Source: Acetobacter fallax
Lineage (GTDB): Bacteria; Pseudomonadota; Alphaproteobacteria; Acetobacterales; Acetobacteraceae
DNA length: 64,000 nt
Reading direction: 5' to 3'
NCBI RefSeq assembly: GCF_011516735.1
Contig: NZ_WOSX01000011.1
Coordinates: 1-64,000, forward strand
In this document: positions 43,538 to 51,978 of the stretch, piece by piece
Layout of the letters: the number at the start of each line of letters is the position of its first letter
Numbering within the stretch: the first letter of the stretch is position 1
Program-made: the position numbers and the translations under genes
Notes under the pieces: generated by a model
Database searches by the model: none
Seen by the model: only the letters and a program-made list of their open reading frames with translations
What the model was told of the DNA's origin: nothing

Positions 43538-44845
43538 TTATCCACACGATAAAACACGCTGAATAGCACTGGTGAGCGCCGAAAGCTCGTTAGCCGTTAT
43601 TGTAAAAGCCGGTGTCAGATAGATGATATTCCGGAAAGGCCTGATCCATACACCCTCCGCGATAAACCGTGTTCGTAAGGTTGCCGGATCAGCGATGTGT
43701 TCCATCTCGACAACACCTATAGCGCCCATTACGCGAACATCCCGCACGCCCGGTAATGTGCGGCATGGCTCAAGCTGTTCAGAGAGCGCAGCTTCAAGGT
43801 TCGCGACCTGATCAAGACGGGGTTCACGTTCAAACAGATCCAGTGATGCGTTCGCGCAGGCGCAGGCAAACGGGTTTGCCATGAAAGTTGGGCCATGCAT
43901 CAGAGCATGTTCCGGGTTGTCAGACAGAAAGGTCTCGTAAATATGGCGGCGCGCAACTGTTGCCGCGAGAGCAACAGTGCCACCTGTCAGTGCTTTCGAG
44001 AGCGTGATGATATCAGGCACAATTCCGGCCTGATCGCTGGCAAACATTGAGCCGGTTCGCCCGAAACCAGTGAATATTTCATCCAGAATGAGAATCAGGC
44101 CATATTTATCCGCAGCTTCGCGCAGAGTACGCAGTACTGCGGGCGGGTGAAAGATCATACCCCCGGCACCCTGTACAAGCGGTTCCACCACAATGGCCGT
44201 GATCGTGTCAGCATGTGTTTCGAGAAATGTCTCGAATGCGGCAGATGAGGCCGCATCCTGTGGAAGATCGATTATGTATTGTGATGGCATCACACCAGAG
44301 AAGAGATGATGCATGCCTTCTTCCGGGTCGCAGATCATCATGGTGGCCAGGGTGTCACCGTGGTAGCCGCCCCTGAAAGACAGAATCTTTGTGCGCCCGG
44401 TTTCACCACGATTGATCCGGTACTGAATTGCCATCTTGAGGGCAACTTCCACGGCAACTGAACCGGAATCAGTATAAAAGACGTGGTCCAGGTCACCGGC
44501 CAGGAGCGCAGCCAGTCGCGAGGCCAGCCGCAGAGCCGGCTCATGCACCATGCCGCCGAACATAACATGCGGCATGCGTGCAAGCTGCTCTTCCGCACAG
44601 GCACGAATATGAGGGTGATTATAACCGTGACATGCGGTCCACCAGGCGGCCACACCGTCGATCAGACTGCGTCCATCCTGGAGTTCGATCAGGCTGCCAC
44701 GAGTGGAGCGCACCGCCAGTGGCGCCGGTGCGGTTTTCATCTGACTGTAAGGCAGCCAGATATGGGGCAGGCCAGAGGTGTACCAGTCTGGTGCAGACAA
44801 GAGAGAGTTCCATTTCCTGAAAAGGGAATTGCCTCGTTTTCCCAT
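43538..44845 (-). CDS. bioA: Adenosylmethionine-8-amino-7-oxononanoate aminotransferase BioA
   Basis: PLP enzyme that converts 8-amino-7-oxononanoate (KAPA) to 7,8-diaminopelargonate, with S-adenosylmethionine as amino donor. In its 435 residues it has LPHIWLPYSQM (family N-terminus), the GGYHGDTLATMM block, LILDEIFTGFGRTGSMFA and the PLP lysine in TLSKALTGGTVALAA, and HGPTFMANPFACACANASLD. Start ATG 44845 leaves about 15 residues before the conserved part. The stop is 21 bases from the right end of the IS element, with the coding end complete. Divergent from bioF, so the 160-base gap between them likely holds a shared control region. Confidence 0.95.
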   Translation of the reverse strand: MGKRGNSLFRKWNSLLSAPDWYTSGLPHIWLPYSQMKTAPAPLAVRSTRGSLIELQDGRSLIDGVAAWWTACHGYNHPHIRACAEEQLARMPHVMFGGMVHEPALRLASRLAALLAGDLDHVFYTDSGSVAVEVALKMAIQYRINRGETGRTKILSFRGGYHGDTLATMMICDPEEGMHHLFSGVMPSQYIIDLPQDAASSAAFETFLETHADTITAIVVEPLVQGAGGMIFHPPAVLRTLREAADKYGLILILDEIFTGFGRTGSMFASDQAGIVPDIITLSKALTGGTVALAATVARRHIYETFLSDNPEHALMHGPTFMANPFACACANASLDLFEREPRLDQVANLEAALSEQLEPCRTLPGVRDVRVMGAIGVVEMEHIADPATLRTRFIAEGVWIRPFRNIIYLTPAFTITANELSALTSAIQRVLSCG

Positions 44846-45005
44846 GATTTTCCCGGTTTTTCCGACCGGTGAGGTCCGTCAGTGCCCCATATACAGTGCA
44901 GAGCGATATTTCTGAAGATAATCGGCCCCGAGTTTTGTTTTCCGGACAGTCCTTAGTGTATCAGCAATTGACCGATGTGCCCGTCTCCGGCACCACGACG
45001 AAGTG

Positions 45006-46196
45006 ATGACACAGTTCGATCCTCTTTTCCGGCAGGCGCTTGCGGAACTCGACATCGAAAGCAGACGTCGGCATATGCGGGCATTTCAGCCAGCCGGCCC
45101 GGCCGTGCTGGTGCGGGCCGACGGACGCCGTCTGACAGATTTTTCTTCGAATGATTATCTCGGACTTGCTCATCATCCTGCTCTGACAGGGCGATCCATG
45201 GAATGGGCCTCCCGTTTCGGAACAGGCTCAGGCGGGTCCCGGCTGGTGACGGGAACCCGCACTCAGCATGAGCAGATCGAAACGAAAGTCGCCGCTCTGA
45301 AGGGGTGCGAGGCGGCGTTACTGTTTGCCAGCGGCTGGCAGGCCAATGCGTCTCTGGTGCCAGCTCTCGCGCGTCTTTCCGTGGAGCAGACAGGAACAAT
45401 GCCGCTGGTCTTCACCGACCGGCTGAATCACGCCAGTCTGCATCAGGGGTGCGCGGCTGCCGGAGTGCGTCAGATCCGCTTCCGGCATAATGATCTCGAA
45501 CACCTCGCATCCCAGCTTATGGCCCGTGTGAATGAAGCGGGCCTGCGTGTAATTCTGACCGAAAGCGTGTTCAGCATGGATGGCGATCGCGCCGATATCT
45601 CAGGGCTCGTGGCTCTGGCTGACCGGTTCGATGCTTTTCTTTGTCTGGATGAGGCTCACGCAACAGGCGTGCTGGGTCCGCACGGCGCCGGGCTGGCGAG
45701 TGAGGCGCCTGGAGGTGTTCATCTTATGATGGGTACATTCAGCAAAGCGCTGGGAGGAATGGGTGCGTATATCGCCGGTTCCCGCGCACTCTGTGACTGG
45801 CTGCTTAATACAGCATCCGGTTTCGTGTTTTCAACAGCTCTGCCGCCGTCAGTGCTTGGCGCGGCGGACGCGGCGCTGGACCTTCTGCCTGACCTTGAGA
45901 AAGACAGAGCACGTGTCGCACTGTACGGAGAAACGCTGCGGTCCCGCCTTGTTGCTGCCGGTTTTAATACCGGATCGTCTTCGACCCAGATCATTCCTGT
46001 TATGATCGGCAGCGCTGAAGAGGCAGTAAGAATTGCCGCAGATCTGGAGGATGAGGGACTTCTTGCAGTTGCGATCCGTCCCCCTACAGTGCCGCAGGGA
46101 AAGAGCCGCCTGAGAGTGACACTTTCAGCAGCGCATAACGATGAGATGATTGAATGTCTTATCGAAGCCATCATCCGTCACTGCAGACCAGACTGA
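45006..46196 (+). CDS. bioF: 8-amino-7-oxononanoate synthase BioF
   Basis: PLP enzyme that condenses pimeloyl-ACP (or CoA) and L-alanine to KAPA. In 396 residues it has FSSNDYLGLAHHPAL, GTGSGGSRLVTGTRTQHE, LCLDEAHATGVLGPHG and the PLP lysine in MMGTFSKALGGMGAYI. I use ATG 45006; GTG 45003 directly before it is also possible. The stop TGA overlaps the ATG of the next gene by one base, and the following genes are stacked the same way, so bioF-bioH-like-bioCD is one operon. Confidence 0.95.
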   Translation: MTQFDPLFRQALAELDIESRRRHMRAFQPAGPAVLVRADGRRLTDFSSNDYLGLAHHPALTGRSMEWASRFGTGSGGSRLVTGTRTQHEQIETKVAALKGCEAALLFASGWQANASLVPALARLSVEQTGTMPLVFTDRLNHASLHQGCAAAGVRQIRFRHNDLEHLASQLMARVNEAGLRVILTESVFSMDGDRADISGLVALADRFDAFLCLDEAHATGVLGPHGAGLASEAPGGVHLMMGTFSKALGGMGAYIAGSRALCDWLLNTASGFVFSTALPPSVLGAADAALDLLPDLEKDRARVALYGETLRSRLVAAGFNTGSSSTQIIPVMIGSAEEAVRIAADLEDEGLLAVAIRPPTVPQGKSRLRVTLSAAHNDEMIECLIEAIIRHCRPD

Positions 46197-46855
46197 TGCG
46201 GGTTGTTTTTGTTCACGGCTGGAGTTTTGACAGGTCTTTCTGGGAGCCGGTCATCCGAAAGCTCGGATACGAAACCCACTCTCTGGATCATGGGTTTTTC
46301 GGAACCCCGGATCTGATGATTCCTGAGGACGAACCGGTGATGGCCGTTGGTCATTCACTCGGGCTTCTCTGGCTGTTATCGACAGACAATCTGCCAGATG
46401 GCAGCTGCATACTGGGGATTAACGGATTCACGCGTTTTACCCGTGCGCCGGATTTTTCTGCTGGTGTCGCGCCACGCGTTCTGGATCGTATGCGGACCGG
46501 GCTTCATCGGGGTGCAGGAGATGTGATCCGGCAGTTCCGTACGAATTGCGGATTAGCGGCAGAACACATTGAGGAACGCACCTCACCGGCAGAAGCCGGT
46601 CCCGTGCCTGAGCAATTGCAGCGTGGACTGGATCTGCTGCAAAGCGGTGATGCCCGGTCATCCCGATGCCAGGTCCGTGCCGCACTCGCCAGCAGAGACG
46701 ATCCGATCGTAACAGTCGCGATGACGGAAGCCTGCTTTTCTGAGAATCAGCTATGCTGGTCTGAAACGGGTGGTCACCTTCTGCCTCTGACACAGCCCGA
46801 TTTATGTTCCCGATTTATCCGCAATGCCATGGAGCGACATGATTATGCGACCTGA
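46196..46855 (+). CDS. Probable pimeloyl-ACP methyl ester esterase (BioH-like alpha/beta hydrolase)
   Basis: A 219-residue alpha/beta hydrolase: VVFVHGWSFDRSFWEPVI (oxyanion loop), GHSLGLLWLL (nucleophile Ser), and near the end SETGGHLLPL (His), with an Asp candidate in ASRDDPIVTV. It stands between bioF and bioCD, where BioC-dependent pathways need an esterase that removes the methyl group from pimeloyl-ACP ester, the task of BioH or BioG. By sequence it resembles BioH more than BioG, but I do not assign a symbol because many unrelated esterases (BioJ, BioK, BioV and others) do this work. Start ATG 46196 overlaps the bioF stop. Confidence 0.78.
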   Translation: MRVVFVHGWSFDRSFWEPVIRKLGYETHSLDHGFFGTPDLMIPEDEPVMAVGHSLGLLWLLSTDNLPDGSCILGINGFTRFTRAPDFSAGVAPRVLDRMRTGLHRGAGDVIRQFRTNCGLAAEHIEERTSPAEAGPVPEQLQRGLDLLQSGDARSSRCQVRAALASRDDPIVTVAMTEACFSENQLCWSETGGHLLPLTQPDLCSRFIRNAMERHDYAT

Positions 46856-48329
46856 TTCCGGGCAGAGTGAGCGTCGTCGTATCGGTGAGCGGTTCGACGC
46901 TGCTATCAGTTACGATACCGCCGCTTCGATTCAGCGGCTCACCGCACGACGTCTGCTGGAACGGATTGAGGAGGCTTTCGGCGAAAAACGGCCTGGTCGA
47001 ATTCTGGAGTTCGGTTGTGGAACCGGTGCGTTAACCATTCTTTTGCACGAGAAATGGCCTGAAGCAGAACTGATCGCGACCGACATCGCGCCGGGTATGC
47101 TGACCCGTGCCCACGCCCGGTGTGGCGACGGTGTGAGTTTTGCCTGCATGGACATGGCGGACCCCGAACACGCTGACGGAGTGGACGGGGTCTTTGATCT
47201 TGTTTGCGGCAATCTCGCACTGCAATGGGCAGAAAACACAGATGCCGTACTGGCCGGGCTGGCCGGGCGGCTCGCGCCGGGTGGTCTCCTTGCGGTTTCG
47301 ACTCTGATGGCGGGCAGCTTCGCAGAGTGGCGTGCCGCTCATGCGGCCGAAAATACGAGAGCATGCATTCGCCTGTATCCGTCGTTTAGGACACTTGAAT
47401 CGGGCTGGCCAAATATTTCGTGCGAGGCGGGAGAGACGATCAGGGCAGTCGGGCGCTGGTCGAATGAAACGATACTGGAGCAGACCGGAAGCGGGCTGGC
47501 TTTTCTGAGAGGACTGCGGCGGATTGGCGCGACGGAGCCCCATTCCGGCAGTCGGCCACTTCAGCCTGGTATCATGCGGCGCGTTCTCCGACGTTTTGAC
47601 GAAAGCGGAGCGGCAGTAACGTGGGACATTGCCTATGGTCTTTTCCATATGCCTGCCGGATGTGGCGTATTCGTGACGGGAACGGATACCGGCGTGGGCA
47701 AGACCTTTGTGTCTGCCTGCCTGACCCGTGCATGGCACGCGTCCTACTGGAAACCGCTGCAGACCGGTCTGGCTGAGGAAGACGGCGATACGCCTGAAAT
47801 TGTAAGACTGACCGGCGCGGATCCGGACCGCATTTTTTCGCCAGCCGAGACATTTCTGGCACCTCTGTCGCCTGATGCGGCGGCAAAAGAGGAGAGCAGA
47901 CGTGTCTGTCTTCAGAAGCTTGTCCTCCCGCAGACCGGGCCAGGTTGCCCTCTGGTGGTCGAAGGCGCGGGCGGGTTGATGGTGCCTGTAACACCACCGG
48001 ATGCTGCGAGAGGCAAGCCTGGTGTGATGATGATCGATCTGATTGCGATGTTTGGTCTGCCGGTCGTGCTTGTTGCGAGAAGCGGGCTTGGCACCCTCAA
48101 TCATACATTGCTCAGTCTGGAGGCTTTGCGGTTACGCGGGATAGCTGTCTTCGGTGTTGTTCTGAACGGGCCGCTAAATCCCGGCAATCGCGCCGCAATC
48201 GAGGAACATGGCAATGTGCGCGTTCTGGCTGAGTTGCCGTATGTCGGAAGTGTGACGCCAGAATCGGTCGAGCATATGTCGCGGCTATTTCCGAACCGGG
48301 AGAAGGAAACCTGGTTACAGAACGGCTGA
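46839..48329 (+). CDS. Fused malonyl-ACP O-methyltransferase / dethiobiotin synthetase (BioC-BioD)
   Basis: A 496-residue protein with two enzymes. Residues about 1-270 are BioC: a SAM methyltransferase with RRIGERFDAAISYDTAASIQ, SAM motif ILEFGCGTGAL near residue 55, TDIAPGMLTRA and GNLALQWAE. From about residue 275 BioD begins abruptly, with P-loop VFVTGTDTGVGKTFVSACL, PLQTGLAEEDGDTPE, VVEGAGGLMVPVTPP and VVLVARSGLGTLNHTLLSLE. BioC methylates malonyl-ACP to start pimelate synthesis on the fatty-acid machinery; BioD closes the ureido ring. They act at opposite ends of the pathway, so channelling is not the obvious reason for fusion. The start ATG 46839 (GGAG upstream) overlaps the esterase gene. 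Confidence 0.92.
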   Translation: MIMRPDSGQSERRRIGERFDAAISYDTAASIQRLTARRLLERIEEAFGEKRPGRILEFGCGTGALTILLHEKWPEAELIATDIAPGMLTRAHARCGDGVSFACMDMADPEHADGVDGVFDLVCGNLALQWAENTDAVLAGLAGRLAPGGLLAVSTLMAGSFAEWRAAHAAENTRACIRLYPSFRTLESGWPNISCEAGETIRAVGRWSNETILEQTGSGLAFLRGLRRIGATEPHSGSRPLQPGIMRRVLRRFDESGAAVTWDIAYGLFHMPAGCGVFVTGTDTGVGKTFVSACLTRAWHASYWKPLQTGLAEEDGDTPEIVRLTGADPDRIFSPAETFLAPLSPDAAAKEESRRVCLQKLVLPQTGPGCPLVVEGAGGLMVPVTPPDAARGKPGVMMIDLIAMFGLPVVLVARSGLGTLNHTLLSLEALRLRGIAVFGVVLNGPLNPGNRAAIEEHGNVRVLAELPYVGSVTPESVEHMSRLFPNREKETWLQNG

Positions 48330-48388
48330 TAAAGTCAGAAACAGACTTTTTGCAATTCCCGTAAATGAGAGCGCGGTTGTTGTCGTGC

Positions 48389-49660
48389 TCAGTCGCTGCG
48401 CCTGCGGAGAGATTGTGGTTTCGTCGGGCGTGTCGCGGGGGTGCCAGGTGGTAATGCAGGCACGGGCAGCACTGCCAGTTTGATGCCGAGTTCGGATTCG
48501 ATTTTGCGCATGGTTTTGCGTTCCGCCGCGGCACATAATGTAGCTGCCCACCCTTGCCGACCCGCCCGCCCTGTGCGGCCGATGCGGTGCACATAAATAT
48601 CGGACTGAGTCGGAGGAGCCATGTTGATGACCTGGCCGACCTGTTCGACGTCCAGGCCTCTGGCGGCAATATCGGTCGCAACGAGAATCATGGCTTTACC
48701 GCTTTCAAAATCCTGGACAGCGGCATTCCGGGTGGGCTGGCTCAGGCGGCCATGTAGCACAACGGCACTGAGTCTGCGTTTTCGCAGATAATGAGTCAGC
48801 GTATCCGCTTCGTCTCGCGTAGTGACGAATATGATCGCACTTCGATCAGGATGGCGCCGGAGAAGAGCTTCAGCTGCCATGGGTTTATCCTGCGACTCAA
48901 CAAACAGAATGGCTTGCCGCACGGACGGTCTGGTGCCGCTTTCGGGTTCGATATGCAGTGGTTTGTGAAGAAAATCCTGCGCAGCGGACGCACTCTCGGC
49001 CGAGAGTGTTGCGGAAGCCAGAATAGTCTGGCGATGTTGCGGGAGCAGCGCATGAATGTTCTGCATTTCCTCCCTGAATTCAGAGGTCATCAAACGGTCA
49101 CCTTCATCCAGGATCAGGTGACGACATGAGGTGATATCGATCTGCTCTCGTCGCAGAAGGTCGAGAAGCCGGCCTGGTGTGGCAACGATGATACGGGTGT
49201 CAGCAGGTGGTACACCCGCATCCTCCTCTGGTTCGATGTGTTTCGGCTTCCGACCGCGGCCAGACTCCGCCGGAACTTCATGAGCGCCCCCGTAGACGGC
49301 GAACGGGATGAGACCAGGCCGGGAGGCAAGGAGACGGCCCATTTCAGCAACCTGCCGGGCGAGTTCCCGTGTCGGAACGATAATGAGCGCCGTTGGTGTT
49401 TTCTTCCGGCTCATAATGTCCATGAGAGGCAACAGATAACTTGCTGTCTTACCTGTTCCGGTCGGGGCAAGGATCCGGGCATCGGATCCTGACAGGACGG
49501 CAGGAATGGCCAGCCGCTGGATTGGTGTAAGCACCCTGAGGCCAGCCTCTGCAGCATGTCTGACCAGGTCGGCGTTCAGCCCCGGTTCTCCGGATGAAGA
49601 CCTGTCCGGTTTTGGTGTGCTGATCTGGCCGGAAGGAGAAGCAACAGAGCCGGGTGACAT
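48389..49660 (-). CDS. DEAD-box-like RNA helicase with variant DEGD motif
   Basis: A 423-residue SF2 helicase of the RhlE/SrmB type. Seen in order: Q-motif LTPIQRLAIPAVL, motif I APTGTGKT, PTRELARQ, TPGRLLDLL, motif II LILDEGDRLM, motif III SATLSAES, VATDIAARGLDVEQV and motif VI HRIGRTGRAGRQG. The motif II alanine is Gly (DEGD in place of DEAD). The C-terminal tail is short and basic (PTKPQSLRRRSD). ATG 49660 (AGGAAA upstream) is preferred to the 36-codon longer frame. Roles for such helicases are ribosome assembly and mRNA turnover at low temperature; which applies here cannot be said. Confidence 0.9.
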   Translation of the reverse strand: MSPGSVASPSGQISTPKPDRSSSGEPGLNADLVRHAAEAGLRVLTPIQRLAIPAVLSGSDARILAPTGTGKTASYLLPLMDIMSRKKTPTALIIVPTRELARQVAEMGRLLASRPGLIPFAVYGGAHEVPAESGRGRKPKHIEPEEDAGVPPADTRIIVATPGRLLDLLRREQIDITSCRHLILDEGDRLMTSEFREEMQNIHALLPQHRQTILASATLSAESASAAQDFLHKPLHIEPESGTRPSVRQAILFVESQDKPMAAEALLRRHPDRSAIIFVTTRDEADTLTHYLRKRRLSAVVLHGRLSQPTRNAAVQDFESGKAMILVATDIAARGLDVEQVGQVINMAPPTQSDIYVHRIGRTGRAGRQGWAATLCAAAERKTMRKIESELGIKLAVLPVPALPPGTPATRPTKPQSLRRRSD

Positions 49661-49972
49661 TTGGCATTTCCTGAAAAGAGGTGTGAGGTAGTCAGTGCTG
49701 AGCCGGTTTTGTACGGGATAAATGCCCCACATCTGATGCATATGCCAAAACGCAGGCACGGGCGCCACATTTCGTGACGCCCGCGCCTTCCAGTCGAACT
49801 CCGGCGCGTTCGACTGGTGCTCACATTACCCATTCCGGTTTGTTCAGTTCGGCGTTTCCCACAGTCGTGTGGATGGCCATTTCAGGCTGTGGCGTGCTGC
49901 ATCCCCTTTCGGTCAATCGACGTTTCGGATCGGCAGAATCGAAAGGGCCGGAGTTTCAGCCTGATACACAGG
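49661..49972. other. Helicase / HTH-gene gap
   Basis: 312 bases without a supported gene. It holds the promoter of the helicase gene on the minus strand and the end of the upstream small gene. The perfect inverted repeat at 49790-49817 is the main feature, preceded by an imperfect GC-rich hairpin (GGGCG...CGCCC) around 49760-49782. Confidence 0.45.
49790..49817. repeat. Perfect 10-base inverted repeat
   Basis: CCAGTCGAAC (49790-49799) and GTTCGACTGG (49808-49817), loop of eight bases. No T-run on either strand. It could be a protein binding site or stem-loop in the transcript of the neighbouring gene. Confidence 0.45.
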
Positions 49973-50272
49973 TCAGGCGACTTTTGCATGATAGGGCACA
50001 GGCTCCATACGCAGCATAGATTGTCTGCGGGTTTCGATAGCGCGCCAGCTGATCGGATGTCCGACAGCCAGCGGTTCGAAACCCGCCTGCTCCCGGGCAA
50101 TACTGCATGCTTTGAAATGAGTATTGTGCTGTATTTTCTGTGATTTTCGATGAATAAAGCTCCGACTGACTCCAAGAACTTTTGCCGCATTTCGAAGTGT
50201 CATCTTCTTTTTATCAAGAAGAAAGACAAGTTTTTCATCCAAGTCGGAAGACCAAGTCAGGGCGCGAGGCAT
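49973..50272 (-). CDS. Small GcrA-like helix-turn-helix protein
   Basis: A 99-residue protein with a helix-turn-helix over residues 5-47 (LTWSSDLDEKLVFLLDKK, then LRNAAKVLGVSRSFIHRKSQ), arranged like the N-terminal domain of GcrA-type alphaproteobacterial regulators: a Trp followed by an acidic helix, then the recognition helix. The C-terminal half (EQAGFEPLAVGHPISWRAIE) matches a short motif I associate with small Rhodospirillales proteins of unknown function. It is not full GcrA (about 170 residues). Start ATG 50272. It is alone, next to a large AT-rich gap, so its own target might be there. Confidence 0.65.
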   Translation of the reverse strand: MPRALTWSSDLDEKLVFLLDKKKMTLRNAAKVLGVSRSFIHRKSQKIQHNTHFKACSIAREQAGFEPLAVGHPISWRAIETRRQSMLRMEPVPYHAKVA

Positions 50273-50878
50273 AAATACTCTCTCTTGTTTGCCGTGAATG
50301 GGTGAACGGCGCCATTATTCCGATACCAGTTAAAAAGCGAAGCTGAGAATTCACGTTTCATTAACGTTCTTGCTGATGTTGCAATAATTATGAGTGGAAA
50401 AAAAGTTTTTGTGTTTGTTGTTATCGTATTTTCAATAGATTATTTATTTTTATCTTTAGAAATTTATTATGAAATAAGAAGATTTATTTTATGGTGAAAA
50501 ATTTTATAAATAATACAATGGGGCTAAAATTGAGCCGGATACAGAGTCTCATGTAACACGTTTAAAATCTTTGTTAGACGCTACATCATTGAAAATTAAG
50601 GTTTAATTTTAGGTTCGGCGTCGTGGCTCAAAGTTCCCGGCAATCAGCGGATACGTTGTGAAAATTGTTACAGAAAAACCCATGGATTATAACGGGTTCT
50701 GGCCGTCAATTACTTTGAAATATTAATTTCTGAGTATATGGACGAATATAGACATGAAGAGCCTGCGGGCGCGTTTTCTATGGTCGCGCAGTTCTTTTTT
50801 CCAGTCTGGCAACGTGAGATCAGGCTTCTGCGACGCAATCTGCGACTCTCACTCCGGATCGTCGATCGGGAGTGGAGG
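50273..50878. other. AT-rich intergenic region
   Basis: This gap of about 600 bases lies between the HTH gene and the 3' end of ubiA. From about 50380 to 50620 it is strongly AT-rich, like the region upstream of the S-layer-like gene. Apart from a doubtful 35-codon frame at 50390 no gene is apparent; frames on the plus strand after 50738 are shadows of ubiA. It must contain the promoter of the HTH gene. Confidence 0.5.
50390..50497 (+). CDS. Candidate 35-residue hydrophobic peptide
   Basis: ATG 50390 opens a frame of 35 codons (start MSGKKVFVFVVIVFSIDYLF, end RRFILW). It would be a single membrane helix flanked by basic residues, like many small toxins or membrane peptides. A and T are very frequent here, where stop codons should be common. 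There is no good ribosome-binding site and no homology I know, so this may be chance. Confidence 0.2.
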   Translation: MSGKKVFVFVVIVFSIDYLFLSLEIYYEIRRFILW

Positions 50879-51928
50879 TCAGGTCAGCAGTCCCGCAAGG
50901 CAGGCAAAAGCAATGCCAAGCCCGATGTTGCGGTTTGCGCGGAACTGCGCGAGGCAAAGCGCCGGATCGCCAGGGTTCACGAGCGCTGCTTGTCTGAAAA
51001 GCATACCGATGCAAAATAAAGCGGCCAGGTAGAACCCGAAGCCGGTATGGGCGAATATGCCTGCGAGAAGCAGCGCGCCTCCGGCAGATCCATAGCAGAT
51101 GCCGACGAAAACGCGGGCCCGACCTGCCATAAGACGAGACGTGGATTTTACCCCGATACGAGCGTCGTCATCCATGTCCTGGAAGCCGTAAATTGTGTCG
51201 AAACCGAGCTGCCAGAGGATTGTAGCGAGGTAGAGAGCCGCCTGAGCCAGGTCGCAGCGATCTGTTGCCGCCGCATATCCCATCGGCGCACCAAATCCGA
51301 ATGTGAATCCCATGACCAGTTGCGGCCACCAGGTGAAGCGCTTGGCGAGCGGGTAAAGCCCGACCAGCAGAAGCGATGAAGCACCAAGGACCTGTGAAAG
51401 CGGATTTAACTGAAGCAGGATCAGAAGGCCGATCAGCAGCAAAGCAGTCAGGAAAAGTGCCGCGTGTCTCATTCGCAAAGCACCCGACGCCAGAGGCCTG
51501 CCCGCTGTGCGGGCAACCTGGCGGTCGATATCACGGTCCCACATGTCGTTCACGACGCAACCTGCAGATCGCATCACAATGCTCCCGATCCCGAAAAGCA
51601 CCAGAAGGCGGAGGCGCTCATCAGGCGAAATGCCTTTTTCGGCTCCGGGCAGGAGGATGCCCCACGCTCCGGGGAGAAAGAGCAGCCAGGTGCCAATCGG
51701 GCGATCCAGCCGGGCGAGGAGAGCATAAGGTCGTATCAACGGCGGAAGACGTGAAATCCATCCGGTGGCGCGAATGTCGGTATGCGGGGTTACAGTGCCT
51801 GGCACCGTGTTCTCTCCGGCAGAATTTAAAGATACGGTCGATGTGCGATCCGCGTCGGCAGACTTGACCTTCAGGCCAATCCCGTCGAAATCGCGCCGAT
51901 TGATGCGGATCGACCTCGTCGCGGTCAA
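50879..51928 (-). CDS. ubiA: 4-hydroxybenzoate polyprenyltransferase UbiA
   Basis: Integral membrane prenyltransferase that adds the polyprenyl chain to 4-hydroxybenzoate in ubiquinone synthesis. The two Asp-rich motifs are NDMWDRDIDRQVARTAGRPL and YGFQDMDDDARIGVKSTSR, with about eight membrane segments. The 349-residue frame has an N-terminal extension of some 55 residues before the conserved RPYALLARLDRPIGTWLLFL; the real start may lie inside it. Ubiquinone is the electron acceptor of the periplasmic dehydrogenases in acetic acid bacteria. Divergent from rsmE, with overlapping or closely spaced starts. Confidence 0.93.
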   Translation of the reverse strand: MTATRSIRINRRDFDGIGLKVKSADADRTSTVSLNSAGENTVPGTVTPHTDIRATGWISRLPPLIRPYALLARLDRPIGTWLLFLPGAWGILLPGAEKGISPDERLRLLVLFGIGSIVMRSAGCVVNDMWDRDIDRQVARTAGRPLASGALRMRHAALFLTALLLIGLLILLQLNPLSQVLGASSLLLVGLYPLAKRFTWWPQLVMGFTFGFGAPMGYAAATDRCDLAQAALYLATILWQLGFDTIYGFQDMDDDARIGVKSTSRLMAGRARVFVGICYGSAGGALLLAGIFAHTGFGFYLAALFCIGMLFRQAALVNPGDPALCLAQFRANRNIGLGIAFACLAGLLT

Positions 51929-51978
51929 TGGCTGATCTCGTCGAGTTCAGGAAATGCTACCAGGCAGAGGATGCCGCA

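Noticed and set aside
50060-50100. GTTCGAAAC, like a tRNA T-loop
   Set aside because: No cloverleaf can be built around it; it lies in the coding sequence of the small HTH gene. The GATTCGAATCC at about 53624 in gshA was rejected likewise.
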